Shown in pieces: positions 55,567-64,000 of a DNA stretch of 64,000 nucleotides (positions within the stretch are counted from its first letter, which is position 1; the number at the start of each line of letters is the position of its first letter). The notes below the pieces were generated by a model. The model searched no databases. It was not told the origin of the DNA and was given only the letters and a program-made list of their open reading frames with translations. The translations under genes and the position numbers were made by a program. The stretch spans positions 384,118 through 448,117 of the forward strand of contig NZ_JH932300.1 in the NCBI RefSeq assembly GCF_000301055.1, given 5' to 3'. The stretch is from Falseniella ignava CCUG 37419. Lineage in GTDB: Bacteria > Bacillota > Bacilli > Lactobacillales > Aerococcaceae.

Positions 55567-55684
55567 TTGTATTTGTGCACCCAACTGCAACCGCTCAGGT
55601 AAAGTTTAAGAATTGGCAGCAATCACTTTACATGGCGAGTATCGGTGTAGGATATCTATCCTTAAAATAATATAGGAGGTGCTT
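55567..55684 (+). promoter_or_regulatory. Structured leader of rplU (L21-leader-like)
   Basis: About 120 untranslated bases precede rplU. GTAAAGT (55599-55605) pairs with ACTTTAC (55625-55631), and AGGATATCTATCCT forms a small hairpin near 55650. Conserved L21 leaders upstream of rplU are known in Firmicutes (Rfam L21_leader), so this is a likely member; I could not align it to the covariance model. Confidence 0.5.
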
Positions 55685-55686
55685 AA

Positions 55687-55995
55687 ATGTACGCAATTAT
55701 TAAAACAGGTGGTAAGCAACTGAAAGTAGAAGTAGGTCAAACAATTTTTGTTGAAAAATTAGACGCTGCTGAAGGAGACAAAGTTACTTTTGATGAAGTT
55801 GTCTTCGTTGGTGGAGATTCTGTTAAAGTTGGTAAACCATTCGTTGAAGGTGCGACAGTCGAAGCTACGGTAGAAAAGCAAGGTCGCGGTAAGAAAGTAA
55901 CAATCTTCAAATACCGTCGTCGCAAAGACTCTAGCTCCAAAAAAGGTCATAGACAACCTTATACTAAGCTGGTAGTTGACGCGATTAACGCTTAA
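55687..55995 (+). CDS. rplU: 50S ribosomal protein L21
   Basis: A 102-residue ribosomal protein. It starts [18 protein letters not shown] and has the C-terminal signature [20 protein letters not shown], both standard. AGGAGG precedes the ATG. prp follows after 2 bases and rpmA behind that, the usual Firmicute order rplU-prp-rpmA. Confidence 0.99.
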   Translation: MYAIIKTGGKQLKVEVGQTIFVEKLDAAEGDKVTFDEVVFVGGDSVKVGKPFVEGATVEATVEKQGRGKKVTIFKYRRRKDSSSKKGHRQPYTKLVVDAINA

Positions 55996-55997
55996 TA

Positions 55998-56345
55998 ATG
56001 ATTCAAATTGAATTTGAGAGTGAGAAAGAGACGATAAAATCCGTTACAGTATCTGGCCACGCTAATTATAGCGAGTATGGTGAAGATATAATCTGTGCAG
56101 CGGTATCGAGTCAAATTATTTCGGTTGAAAATTCTTTGCAGTTGTTGATAGATCATCAACTAGAAACGGAAGCGGATGAGCAGCAAGGAGGTTTTGTAAA
56201 AATAACATTGCCTGATGAATTGACTCGTTCTCAAGCTCATGATAGTCAAGTTTTGCTAAAGCATTTATATTTAGCATATCAAGTCTTAGCTGATAATTAT
56301 CCAGAATATATTCAGCTAAATAATCATCAAGTTAACCAACAATAG
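55998..56345 (+). CDS. prp: Ribosomal-processing cysteine protease Prp
   Basis: Cleaves the N-terminal extension of ribosomal protein L27 in Firmicutes and related phyla. The 115-residue protein shows the catalytic pair His21 (VSGHANY) and Cys33 ([11 protein letters not shown]), the established active site of staphylococcal Prp. It is encoded between its substrate gene rpmA and rplU. The start is ATG 55998, nearly touching rplU. The L27 encoded next carries the matching cleavable extension. Confidence 0.95.
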   Translation: MIQIEFESEKETIKSVTVSGHANYSEYGEDIICAAVSSQIISVENSLQLLIDHQLETEADEQQGGFVKITLPDELTRSQAHDSQVLLKHLYLAYQVLADNYPEYIQLNNHQVNQQ

Positions 56346-56356
56346 GAGGTGCAACA

Positions 56357-56647
56357 ATGTTAAAATTAAATCTTCAATTATTTGCGACGAAAAAAGGTGG
56401 AGGTTCGACTCAAAATGGTCGTGACTCAATTGCCAAACGTCTTGGCGCTAAAGCAGCGGATGGAGAAGTTATCACAGGTGGATCAATTATCTACCGTCAA
56501 CGTGGTACAAAAATTCACCCAGGACATAACGTAGGTCGTGGTGGCGATGATACATTATTCGCTAAAATTGATGGCGTTGTAAAATTCGAACGCAAAGGTA
56601 AAAACAAAAAACAAGTATCTGTTTATCCTGTAGCAATGGAAGCTTAG
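56357..56647 (+). CDS. rpmA: 50S ribosomal protein L27 with Prp-cleavable N-terminus
   Basis: A 96-residue ribosomal protein of the peptidyl transferase centre. The N-terminus [15 protein letters not shown] includes the extension known from Staphylococcus and relatives, which Prp removes after nine residues (between F9 and A10) to expose the functional N-terminus. The core has [18 protein letters not shown] and [26 protein letters not shown] precedes ATG 56357. Terminator follows. Confidence 0.99.
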   Translation: MLKLNLQLFATKKGGGSTQNGRDSIAKRLGAKAADGEVITGGSIIYRQRGTKIHPGHNVGRGGDDTLFAKIDGVVKFERKGKNKKQVSVYPVAMEA

Positions 56648-56686
56648 TTACTAGATTGATTCAGTACGAATAAAATAACAAAGGGT

Positions 56687-56732
56687 AACACTCATGTGAG
56701 GCAGTTTAGTGATCACATGGGTGTTTCTTTTT
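56687..56732 (+). terminator. Rho-independent terminator after rpmA
   Basis: AACACTCATGTGA (56687-56699) pairs with TCACATGGGTGTT (56713-56725) through one wobble, then T-rich sequence. Confidence 0.8.
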
Positions 56733-56772
56733 ATTATCTGAAATCAAGAGGATAGCGATGATTGAAAGCGAA

Positions 56773-56801
56773 TTAGTATTTTTAATATTCTATGGTATAA
56801 T
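56773..56801 (+). promoter_or_regulatory. Promoter of the membrane protein/symporter pair
   Basis: TTAGTA (56773-56778) and a perfect TATAAT (56796-56801) with a 17-base spacer and TGG before the -10. Confidence 0.6.
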
Positions 56802-56836
56802 GAACGATGTATTTTAAAAAAATAGGAGGTGCAAGA

Positions 56837-57358
56837 ATGAATAATAAGTATTTGATTGGCTTACTAGCAGCCTTCGCTTCATTATTTAGTCTTCAAATTG
56901 GGACAGGTTATTTACGGGTGACACTCGGTATTGTTATCGTTATTGTCGCACTGTTATCTAATCCAGCTCTCGATGTTTTATCTACAGTCGCAGTTTCAGG
57001 GGTGATGGTCTTTTTAATGCGAGTATTCGTATCGGTTTTATCAACCCACGAATTTTCGCCTAATTTAATTCTTTTATATGCTTTGGAATTATTGTTTTAT
57101 TTAGGTTATGGCTTGTTCTTTAAATATTTAGTCCGAAACGAAAAGACTGGGAAAGAAAATTCACTGATTATCTTATTAATTTTATGTGACTTTGCAGGGA
57201 ATACGATTGAATATTTAGTTCGTTTCTTCTTTGCGGATGGTGCATTGCTTCAGACGGATTTTACGTCATTATTCTTATCAGCATTTATTCGTTCAGCAGT
57301 AATTTGGTTAGTTTATGAATTTGTCGTAACACCGCGTCAAATGACATCGGATGTTTAG
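56837..57358 (+). CDS. Unidentified integral membrane protein
   Basis: I do not recognise this 173-residue protein with confidence. It has about six hydrophobic helices (roughly residues 5-20, 27-45, 48-68, 76-97, 110-130, 144-165) and few charged residues. The helix layout recalls the N-terminal membrane sensor part of some histidine kinases, or an ECF-transporter S component, but no kinase domain follows and no signature motif is visible. The start is ATG 56837 after AGGAGGTG; the frame to 56807 lacks a site. It is probably co-transcribed with the symporter gene 22 bases downstream, which hints at a link to amino-acid transport. Confidence 0.85.
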   Translation: MNNKYLIGLLAAFASLFSLQIGTGYLRVTLGIVIVIVALLSNPALDVLSTVAVSGVMVFLMRVFVSVLSTHEFSPNLILLYALELLFYLGYGLFFKYLVRNEKTGKENSLIILLILCDFAGNTIEYLVRFFFADGALLQTDFTSLFLSAFIRSAVIWLVYEFVVTPRQMTSDV

Positions 57359-57380
57359 ACAATAGGAGGAAATTTTATTT

Positions 57381-58793
57381 ATGGATGGGTTATTGAAGTT
57401 TGTTGAAATTGTCAATGTAATTTTGTGGGAATATGTTCTATTATTTGGTTTAGTTGGTTTAGGAATCTATTTAACGATTCGTCTCAAATTCCCACAATTT
57501 AAACGAGTATTTCCAGCGTTAGGCAGGATGATTAAAGATATTAAGGATGGTGTGCCCGCACCTCCTGGTGGTATGACCCCCTTTCAATCTTTAGCCACAG
57601 CGATTGCTGCACAAGTTGGAACGGGGAATATTGTTGGGGTTGCCTCCGCGATTGCAGCAGGAGGACCTGGATCAGCCTTTTGGATGCTTTTATCAGCTTT
57701 CTTCGGAATGTCTACGATTTTTGCAGAAGGGGTTCTAGCGCAAGTTTATCGTCATCGTGATGACGAAGGTGAACTATGCGGGGGGCCAGCTTATTACATT
57801 AAAGATGGCTTGAAATCTAGCATTTTAGCAAAAGTTTTTGCGGTACTATGTATTTTAGCACTTGGTGTTGTTGGGATAATGGTTCAATCGAATTCCGTTA
57901 TTGATTCGATTAATAGTGCTTTCGGAATTAACAAATCGATTGTAACGATTGCATTAATTGTTATTGTGGCATCCATCTTGTTAGGTGGAATGGATCGAAT
58001 TGCTGCTTTTACTGAAAAAGTAGTTCCAACAATGGCATTCCTTTATATCTTCTCAGCGCTACTTATTATCATTATGCATGCCGATAAATTCGGAGCCGCA
58101 ATCGGTTATATTATCCAAGGGGCCTTTACACCGCAAGCAATTAGCGGGGGAGTGTTAGGTGTGACCGTTCAAGAGTCGATTCGTTTCGGCCTATCACGTG
58201 GACTCTTCTCGAACGAAGCTGGGATGGGATCTACACCTCATTCACACGCTGTAGAGACGACGAAGCATCCGGCAGAACAAGGGTTTGTAGCGATGATTGG
58301 TGTATTTATTTCTACATTCTTAATTTGTATGGCAACGGTATTGGTCAATATGTTATCAGGTAGTTATGACCTTACTGTACCTGCTAGCGAAATGACTTCT
58401 GTTGCGAATTTAATTACACAAACAGGATTTGAGAATTCATTCGGTACGTTAGGTGCAGGTTTCCTTTCAATCTCACTATCTTGTTTTGCGTTAACAACGA
58501 TTGTGGGATGGTATTTCTTTGCCGAATCGAACATGAAGTTTTTAACGAATAATAAGTTTATTATTAAAAACTTTAAAATTGTCGCACTGTTCTTTATTTT
58601 CTGTGGTTTATTGGTAACACCTGGTTTAGTGTGGGACTTAGCAGATATGTTTATGGGATTAATGGCGGTGCCTAACTTAATCGCTATTTTCTTCCTAACA
58701 AACCAAGTTGTGCGTGTCTTGAAACATTATGATGAACAGACTTTAGAAGGCCAATATCATTGGGAATATGAATATGAACATGAACATAACTAA
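57381..58793 (+). CDS. Sodium:alanine symporter family protein (AGCS), second copy
   Basis: A 470-residue symporter of the same family as the gene at 53892 on the opposite strand. Shared landmarks are FQSLATAIAAQVGTGNIVGVASAI (about residues 68-91), NEAGMGSTPHSHAVE and GWYFFAESNMKFL. The two are clearly paralogues but have diverged, so they may differ in substrate or affinity. AGGAGG precedes ATG 57381. The upstream neighbour is the unidentified membrane protein. Confidence 0.95.
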   Translation: MDGLLKFVEIVNVILWEYVLLFGLVGLGIYLTIRLKFPQFKRVFPALGRMIKDIKDGVPAPPGGMTPFQSLATAIAAQVGTGNIVGVASAIAAGGPGSAFWMLLSAFFGMSTIFAEGVLAQVYRHRDDEGELCGGPAYYIKDGLKSSILAKVFAVLCILALGVVGIMVQSNSVIDSINSAFGINKSIVTIALIVIVASILLGGMDRIAAFTEKVVPTMAFLYIFSALLIIIMHADKFGAAIGYIIQGAFTPQAISGGVLGVTVQESIRFGLSRGLFSNEAGMGSTPHSHAVETTKHPAEQGFVAMIGVFISTFLICMATVLVNMLSGSYDLTVPASEMTSVANLITQTGFENSFGTLGAGFLSISLSCFALTTIVGWYFFAESNMKFLTNNKFIIKNFKIVALFFIFCGLLVTPGLVWDLADMFMGLMAVPNLIAIFFLTNQVVRVLKHYDEQTLEGQYHWEYEYEHEHN

Positions 58794-58802
58794 TGAACTT
58801 TC

Positions 58803-58848
58803 GTGTAACTTTATCTTCTTTTAGTAGATAAAGTTACACATTTTTTTT
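58803..58848 (+). terminator. Rho-independent terminator after the second AGCS gene
   Basis: GTGTAACTTTATCT (58803-58816) pairs perfectly with AGATAAAGTTACAC (58826-58839), then a long T run. Confidence 0.9.
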
Positions 58849-58856
58849 GCCTCAGG

Positions 58857-58862
58857 TATAAT
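58857..58862 (+). promoter_or_regulatory. Possible -10 of the MATE gene
   Basis: Perfect TATAAT; the -35 position (TTACAC, 58834) falls within the preceding terminator stem. Confidence 0.45.
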
Positions 58863-58930
58863 GTTAAAATGAATGAGTGATGAATCTTATATCATTCAGT
58901 GAATCTATAATGAATTTGGTGATGTTTTTA

Positions 58931-60319
58931 ATGAAAGGAAATCAACGAACAAATTTTATTTTATCTGAATCGATTACGAAAGTTATATTTACAATCTCAG
59001 TCCCTTTAATGTTGAATAATATTGTGATGACAATGTACAACTTAGTGGACGGGTTATTTGTTGCACAACTATCGCCAGAAGATTTTGCAGCGACCGCCTT
59101 TATATGGCCTTTACACTTTTTATTTATTGCAATCGGTATGGGGGTTGGTGTCGGAGGGACGGCGCTATTATCACAATTTATTGGAGCAGAACGAATGGAT
59201 ACGGCACATCGTTATGCCAGTAATATGCTACTGATTGTGTTAAGTTTAGCTACTTTGTTTTCGATATTCGGCTTTCTTGCAGCACCTTGGATGCTATCTG
59301 CAATGGGGGCAACGGGAACACTATATAATAAGTCTTTAATTTATTTGCAGATTAATTTTATAGGTATCTTTTTTGACTTTATTTATTTTGCATATCAAGC
59401 GATGTTAAATTCTCAAGGTCTAACCAAAGATATTACTTTTATTAGTATTATTTCTTCGGTCGTCAATATTATCCTAGACCCTCTCTTTATCTTTGAACAA
59501 GTGCCATTTATTGGAATTTCAGGATTAGGACTGGGAATCGCAGGCGCAGCTTGGGCTACGGTGATTTCTAAAATTGTATTACTAATTTTAGCCGTGATTG
59601 TAGTGACAAAAGATTCCCAAGTTCCATTAACAATTAGGCGAGATCATTTTAATTTACCAATTATTCAACGAATTTTTCGAATTTCAATTCCATCCGCACT
59701 AGGCTACAGTGGCTCTGCGTTAGGTTTTACGGTATTGAATGGGTTGATCACCACTTATGGAACCGATACATTGGCAGCTTACTCGATGGTAAACCGAGTG
59801 ACCGATATCTTAACCCAACCGCAAATGGCGATTGGAGCAGCTTTAACTTCAATTATTGGTCAGCATATGGGAGCGGGATTAATTGAACGAGGTAAACAAG
59901 TCTTTAATCGAGCGATTGTCATTGTAATTTTAATGTCAGTGATTTCCTCGGTATTAGTTGTAGTATTTCGTATTCCATTACTCAGTATTTTTATTAAAAC
60001 CGGAAGTAGCGATCATTTATGGAGTCAGGCAATTGAGTATTTAATGTTTTCAGCATTTATCATCTTCTTTATGGGACTATTCTCGATTATTAATGGTTAT
60101 TTCCAAGGGTGTGGTCAGACTCAGTATTCAATGCTTATGACGATGGGAAGATTATGGTTTGTTCGATTACCTCTAATCTGGTTGTTCAGTACTTTCACCT
60201 CCCTAGGTTCAACCGGAATTTGGATTTCGATGTTGTTATCGAACGCTTTAATTGTATTCTTTGGTCTATATATATATAAAACAAGAGACTGGGAGTACCT
60301 AGTATCTTACAAATCCTAA
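58931..60319 (+). CDS. MATE family efflux transporter
   Basis: Cation-coupled exporter of the multidrug and toxic compound extrusion family. The 462-residue protein has 12 predicted helices in two halves, with the family start FTISVPLMLNNIVMTMYNLVD and NIILDPLFIF in the first half. The second half has AAYSMVNRVTDILTQPQMAIG and GCGQTQYSM. Several ATGs are in frame from 58877; I choose ATG 58931, which has GGTGAT about seven bases upstream. Substrate unknown. Single gene. Confidence 0.93.
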   Translation: MKGNQRTNFILSESITKVIFTISVPLMLNNIVMTMYNLVDGLFVAQLSPEDFAATAFIWPLHFLFIAIGMGVGVGGTALLSQFIGAERMDTAHRYASNMLLIVLSLATLFSIFGFLAAPWMLSAMGATGTLYNKSLIYLQINFIGIFFDFIYFAYQAMLNSQGLTKDITFISIISSVVNIILDPLFIFEQVPFIGISGLGLGIAGAAWATVISKIVLLILAVIVVTKDSQVPLTIRRDHFNLPIIQRIFRISIPSALGYSGSALGFTVLNGLITTYGTDTLAAYSMVNRVTDILTQPQMAIGAALTSIIGQHMGAGLIERGKQVFNRAIVIVILMSVISSVLVVVFRIPLLSIFIKTGSSDHLWSQAIEYLMFSAFIIFFMGLFSIINGYFQGCGQTQYSMLMTMGRLWFVRLPLIWLFSTFTSLGSTGIWISMLLSNALIVFFGLYIYKTRDWEYLVSYKS

Positions 60320-60327
60320 ATTCGATT

Positions 60328-60360
60328 AAGAGACTTTTCTTAGAGAAGTCTCTTTTATTT
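60328..60360 (+). terminator. Rho-independent terminator after the MATE gene
   Basis: AAGAGACTT (60328-60336) pairs with AAGTCTCTT (60346-60354), followed by TTATTTT. Confidence 0.75.
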
Positions 60361-60404
60361 TAAGAAAAGCCTTTCATTACATTCGAATTCATATTAGAAT
60401 AGTA

Positions 60405-60420
60405 TTATAAGCGTTTACAT
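60405..60420 (+). promoter_or_regulatory. cre-like site in the arcA promoter region
   Basis: TTATAAGCGTTTACAT matches 15 of 16 positions of the Bacillus cre consensus WTGNAANCGNWWNCAW; the only mismatch is A for G at position 3. It overlaps AT-rich sequence that could serve as the -10 (TATTAT at 60403). CcpA repression of arginine deiminase genes is documented in several Lactobacillales, so the placement is sensible. Confidence 0.65.
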
Positions 60421-60470
60421 TTTATGGAAGCGAAAATAAGTTTTATATGCTATTTAGAAAGGAATCAGCT

Positions 60471-61694
60471 ATGGGCAATCAACCGATCCATGTATTTAAT
60501 GAAATTGGAAAACTTCGAAAAGTAATTTTGCATCGTCCAGGCAAAGAACTCAATAATTTAATGCCGGATTATTTAGGGAGATTACTTTTTGATGATATTC
60601 CTTTTTTAGAAGAAGCTCAAAAAGAGCATGACTACTTTGCTCAAGTTTTACGCGAAGAAGGGGTAGAGGTAGTCTATCTTGAAGATTTAGTATCAGAAGC
60701 GATTGATGCAGCAAATGTAAAAGAGCAGTTTATCGATGAGTGGTTGGATGAATCAGGGATTGTATCCGAAACCCTCAGAGCTCAAGTGCGCCAAGATTTA
60801 TTATCGATGTCAACTTATGACATGATTTTGAAGACAATGGAAGGCTATCGAAAAAATGAGATTGATATGTCACATCACGACTCACTCGCTGATTTGATTG
60901 AAAGTGATTATCCATTATTAGTTGATCCGATGCCAAGTCTTTATTTTACGCGAGATCCTTTTGCATTGATTGGTCATGGTGTTGCCATTAACCATATGCA
61001 TGAAGTGACGCGCAATCGTGAGACGATTTACGGCGATTATATTTTTAGATACCATCCTGCCTATGCCAACCAAGTCAGACGCTACTACTACCGTGATGAT
61101 GAAACGGATATTGAAGGTGGAGATATTTTAGTTCTATCGCCGGAGGTCGTTGCGGTCGGAATCTCTCAACGAACAGATTCACGTTCAATTGAATTGCTTG
61201 CACGTCGTCTTTTTGAACAAGGGCAGTTTAAGCAAGTGTTAGCATTTTTAATTGGAGAAAATCGTAAATTTATGCATTTAGATACCGTCTTCACGATGGT
61301 TGATTATGACAAGTTCACCATTCACCCAGAAATTAATGCTGGACTTAGAGTGGTTTCAATTGTTGATGCTGGAGATGGTTCGGTCATAATTGATGAGCAA
61401 GATTCTACGAAGCTGGATAATGTCCTCGCAAAGGCACTTAGATTGGAAAAAGTAACTTTAATTTCTTGTGGTGGTGGCGATATTGTTGATGCGGCTCGAG
61501 AACAGTGGAATGATGGGTCCAATACGTTAGCGATTGCGCCAGGGGTTGTCGTTGTCTATGACCGGAACACGATAACGAATCAGTTACTTGAAGATCATGG
61601 AATTCGACTCGTTAAAATTAAAGGCAGTGAATTGGTCCGAGGTCGTGGTGGCCCACGTTGTATGTCAATGCCATTAATTCGTGACGATATATAA
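60471..61694 (+). CDS. arcA: Arginine deiminase
   Basis: Converts arginine to citrulline and ammonia, the first step of the ADI pathway that yields ATP and raises pH. The 407-residue protein has [21 protein letters not shown] and the catalytic Cys397 in GGPRCMSMP, all diagnostic. The start is ATG 60471 after AAAGGAA; the frame to 60447 lacks a site. No arcB, arcC or arcD is adjacent; the next gene is argS. A cre-like site upstream suggests glucose repression. Confidence 0.97.
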   Translation: MGNQPIHVFNEIGKLRKVILHRPGKELNNLMPDYLGRLLFDDIPFLEEAQKEHDYFAQVLREEGVEVVYLEDLVSEAIDAANVKEQFIDEWLDESGIVSETLRAQVRQDLLSMSTYDMILKTMEGYRKNEIDMSHHDSLADLIESDYPLLVDPMPSLYFTRDPFALIGHGVAINHMHEVTRNRETIYGDYIFRYHPAYANQVRRYYYRDDETDIEGGDILVLSPEVVAVGISQRTDSRSIELLARRLFEQGQFKQVLAFLIGENRKFMHLDTVFTMVDYDKFTIHPEINAGLRVVSIVDAGDGSVIIDEQDSTKLDNVLAKALRLEKVTLISCGGGDIVDAAREQWNDGSNTLAIAPGVVVVYDRNTITNQLLEDHGIRLVKIKGSELVRGRGGPRCMSMPLIRDDI

Positions 61695-61734
61695 ATCTGT
61701 TTATTCTTTAACTTAAGAGAACGCTGTTCCGTGA

Positions 61735-61764
61735 TTGAAATATCAAATACATTCATGCTATAAT
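61735..61764 (+). promoter_or_regulatory. Promoter of the argS T-box unit
   Basis: TTGAAA (61735-61740) and TATAAT (61759-61764), spacer 18 bases, with TGC before the -10. Confidence 0.7.
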
Positions 61765-61771
61765 TAGGCTA

Positions 61772-62007
61772 TAGTTTAAAGGTGAGAAGAGAGTAGTTTA
61801 TATACTTTTAGATACAGCGACTTGGGTAGTTGAGAGCCAAGCAAGAGGTATAAATGAAGCGCGCTTCTTATATCGCTTAAGCGAATGATTGAGCTTAAGC
61901 CGGTTTCATACCGTTAGCATGAGAAAGTTGATTGTTTTTACAATTAATTAGAGTGGTACCGTGGATTTTAAATTCGCCTCTAAGACCTGTGTCTTGGAGG
62001 CTTTTTA
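61772..62007 (+). promoter_or_regulatory. T-box riboswitch controlling argS (arginine)
   Basis: Stem I begins with GAGAAGAGAGTAGTT. A candidate specifier CGC lies at 61860-61862 (ATGAAG-CGC-GC). The T-box core GAGTGGTACCGTGG is at 61951-61964, and the terminator stem GCCTCTAAGAC/GTCTTGGAGGC (61976-62001) runs into T residues. CGC encodes arginine, which fits argS directly downstream. The leader fills the 342-base gap between arcA and argS. Confidence 0.9.
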
Positions 62008-62036
62008 TTTATTAAATATATGATAGGAGAAAGAGT

Positions 62037-63728
62037 ATGAATCAACGAGAAATAATCGCCAAAGAGCTTCACGCCATATTATATGAACATTTATCTTATG
62101 AACAAGTTGAAGCACTTATCGAAGTACCTAATAATACCGAACATGGCGACTTAGCTTTTCCAGTCTTTACATTAGCCAAAGCTTTTCGTAAAGCACCGAA
62201 TCTGATTGCTGAAGAATTAGTCGAACAAATCGATACAACAGCATTTTCGCAAGTTGCATCGGTAGGACCTTATATTAACTTCAAATTAGATCGACAAAAG
62301 ATATCCGATCAAATTATTAAAGAGGTCAATCAAGCCGGTGAAAATTATGGTTCATTAGATATTGGTCAAGGAAAAAATGTCACCATCGATATGTCCTCAC
62401 CAAATATTGCCAAACCTATGTCAATGGGGCATTTGAGATCGACTGTTATTGGGAATGCATTGTCTTTAATCTTAAAGAAAATAAATTATCATACAATTAA
62501 TATTAACCACTTGGGTGATTGGGGAACGCAATTTGGTAAGTTGATTGTGGCTTATCAGAAATGGGGAGATGAAGCGAAAGTAAAAGCAGACCCAGTGAAT
62601 GAGCTCGTTAAATTATATGTTGAATTCCATGAACGTGCTGAAGAAGACCCAAGTTTAGATGACGAAGGTCGCGCTGCTTTTAAACGTTTAGAAGAGCATG
62701 ATCCTGAGATGATTCAACTTTGGACTTGGTTTAAAGATGAGTCATTAAAAGAATTTGATAAAGTTTATAAGATGTTGAATGTTCATTTTGACCATTATAC
62801 GGGCGAATCTTTCTATAATGATAAAATGGACGAGATTGTTGACTTGCTCGAAGAAAAAGGGCTATCCGAAATTGATCAAGGGTCTTTAATCGTGCGTCTA
62901 GATGAGTATGATCTGCCACCTGCACTAATAAAAAAATCTGATGGGGCGACACTTTATATTACGCGAGATTTGGCAACAGCGTACTACCGCCATCGCACAT
63001 ATCATTTCGATCAAAGCTTGTATGTGGTTGGTAATGAACAATCGAATCACTTTAAGCAGTTAAAAGCTGTACTTGAAAAAATGGGCAATGATTGGGCACA
63101 GTCAATGCACCACATCCCATTTGGCTTAATTACAGTCGGAGGTAAAAAACTTTCAACCCGTAAAGGAAAAATTATTCTACTTGAAGAAGTTTTAAATGAA
63201 GCGATTCGTTTGGCAAGTGAGCAGATTGAAGCGAAAAACCCTGATTTACCAAATAAAGAAGAGGTAGCGCACCAAGTCGGTGTTGGAGCCGTCGTCTTTC
63301 ATGATTTGAAAAACGATCGTACGAATAACTTTGACTTTGAATTAGAAGAAGTTGTTCAGTTTGAAGGTGAGACTGGGCCCTATGTTCAATATACTCATGC
63401 GAGAATTCATAGTATTTTAAGCCGTTATGAACAAAACATTGATTTGACTGCAGCGCTATCATTAACAGATGACTATAGTTGGGAACTCGTGAAGAAATTG
63501 CAAGCTTATCCATCTACCATTGTTCGTGCAGCAGAACGCTATGAGCCTTCAATTATTTCAAAATATGTTATCCAATTGGCACAACTTTTCAATCGCTATT
63601 ATGCCAATGTTCGTATCTTAAATGATGATGAAGAATTGAACGCGCGGATGGCTTTATTGAACGCTGTAGCTACTGTAATTAAGGATGGACTCTCATTGCT
63701 TGGGGTAGCTGCACCGGAGAGAATGTAA
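62037..63728 (+). CDS. argS: Arginyl-tRNA synthetase
   Basis: Class I synthetase that needs tRNA for arginine activation. Length 563 residues. The N-terminal additional domain (about residues 1-110) is present. The HIGH-type motif is MGHLRST in SPNIAKPMSMGHLRST, the KMSKS equivalent is KKLSTRKG, and the C-terminal DALR anticodon domain includes YVQYTHARIHSIL. ATG 62037 lies behind GATAGGAG. Regulated by the T-box upstream. Confidence 0.98.
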   Translation: MNQREIIAKELHAILYEHLSYEQVEALIEVPNNTEHGDLAFPVFTLAKAFRKAPNLIAEELVEQIDTTAFSQVASVGPYINFKLDRQKISDQIIKEVNQAGENYGSLDIGQGKNVTIDMSSPNIAKPMSMGHLRSTVIGNALSLILKKINYHTININHLGDWGTQFGKLIVAYQKWGDEAKVKADPVNELVKLYVEFHERAEEDPSLDDEGRAAFKRLEEHDPEMIQLWTWFKDESLKEFDKVYKMLNVHFDHYTGESFYNDKMDEIVDLLEEKGLSEIDQGSLIVRLDEYDLPPALIKKSDGATLYITRDLATAYYRHRTYHFDQSLYVVGNEQSNHFKQLKAVLEKMGNDWAQSMHHIPFGLITVGGKKLSTRKGKIILLEEVLNEAIRLASEQIEAKNPDLPNKEEVAHQVGVGAVVFHDLKNDRTNNFDFELEEVVQFEGETGPYVQYTHARIHSILSRYEQNIDLTAALSLTDDYSWELVKKLQAYPSTIVRAAERYEPSIISKYVIQLAQLFNRYYANVRILNDDEELNARMALLNAVATVIKDGLSLLGVAAPERM

Positions 63729-63783
63729 TTATATAAGTTTATCAGATTAGAATGAAGCATAGCATTTTCAGATGAATTAAAGT

Positions 63784-63789
63784 ATAATA
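63784..63789 (+). promoter_or_regulatory. Possible -10 of ackA
   Basis: Perfect TATAAT about 100 bases before the ackA ATG; the -35 is poor. Between it and the start lies GATATT...AATATC, an imperfect inverted repeat without a clear role. Confidence 0.45.
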
Positions 63790-63888
63790 AACTTAGCTAT
63801 GACGTTATCGTATGGTAGTGTCATAAATGATATTCGAAGCCGCAGCTGACAAATATCGTAAGAAAACAAAATAGATAGGAGATTCTAA

Positions 63889-64000
<112 letters not shown>

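Noticed and set aside
63803-63870. Inverted repeats upstream of ackA (ATGAC...GTCAT and GATATT...AATATC) as operators or cre
   Set aside because: Short, imperfect and not matching the cre consensus; could occur by chance in AT-rich DNA.

Overview
The window is a low-GC Gram-positive chromosome segment made almost entirely of core genes. The gene content points to Lactobacillales or close relatives: bacilli-type mevalonate genes mvaA-mvaS, three T-box controlled aminoacyl-tRNA synthetases, an XpaC-TelA pair, a DUF3397 gene before mraZ, arginine deiminase, and L27 with the cleavable Firmicute N-terminus together with its Prp protease. It carries mreBCD plus a second MreB-like gene, so the cell is probably rod-shaped or ovoid rather than a streptococcus-like coccus. 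Genus cannot be fixed from the sequence alone; Aerococcaceae or Carnobacteriaceae are guesses.

Layout. 1-3.7 kb: the end of a small membrane protein gene with an XRE regulator, then uppP (minus strand), an AI-2E-family permease and a DUF554 protein. 3.7-9.4 kb: tdk-prfA-prmC-tsaC, then glyA-upp. 9.4-11.9 kb: mvaA-mvaS, the early mevalonate pathway. 11.9-13.8 kb: a P1B-4 metal ATPase whose promoter carries a PerR/Fur-like element. 13.9-17.3 kb: DUF1146-murA-mbl-epuA-DUF3397. 17.3-35 kb: the division and cell-wall (dcw) cluster mraZ-rsmH-ftsL-ftsI-murE-mraY-murD-murG-divIB, then ftsA-ftsZ, ylmG-ylmH-divIVA and T-box-ileS.

35-39 kb: minus-strand abgT-family transporter, telA and xpaC. 39-41.5 kb: nudF, a small membrane protein, mtnN, then rpsD with a structured leader. 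41.7-50.9 kb: ezrA, a cysteine desulfurase with thiI, T-box-valS, folC and radC. 51-53.8 kb: a cold-shock gene and mreBCD. 53.9-58.8 kb: two sodium:alanine-type symporters flank rplU-prp-rpmA and an unidentified membrane protein. 58.9-64 kb: a MATE exporter, arcA with a cre-like site, T-box-argS and the start of ackA.

The genes form a coherent envelope and division programme. UppP recycles the lipid carrier, MurA/MurE/MurD/MraY/MurG build lipid II, FtsI/FtsL/DivIB with FtsA/FtsZ/EzrA/DivIVA run septation, MreBCD/Mbl guide elongation, and the mevalonate genes feed undecaprenyl synthesis. No prophage, insertion sequence, CRISPR array, rRNA or tRNA gene was found. I found no clearly undescribed system. 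The most noteworthy signals are regulatory: a decameric GTGG repeat array at the mraZ promoter that looks like MraZ boxes, a PerR-like inverted repeat at the metal ATPase promoter, and a hairpin over the radC ribosome binding site. Also notable are a dcw cluster without sepF/ylmE, and a MurE carrying the diaminopimelate-type DNPR motif.
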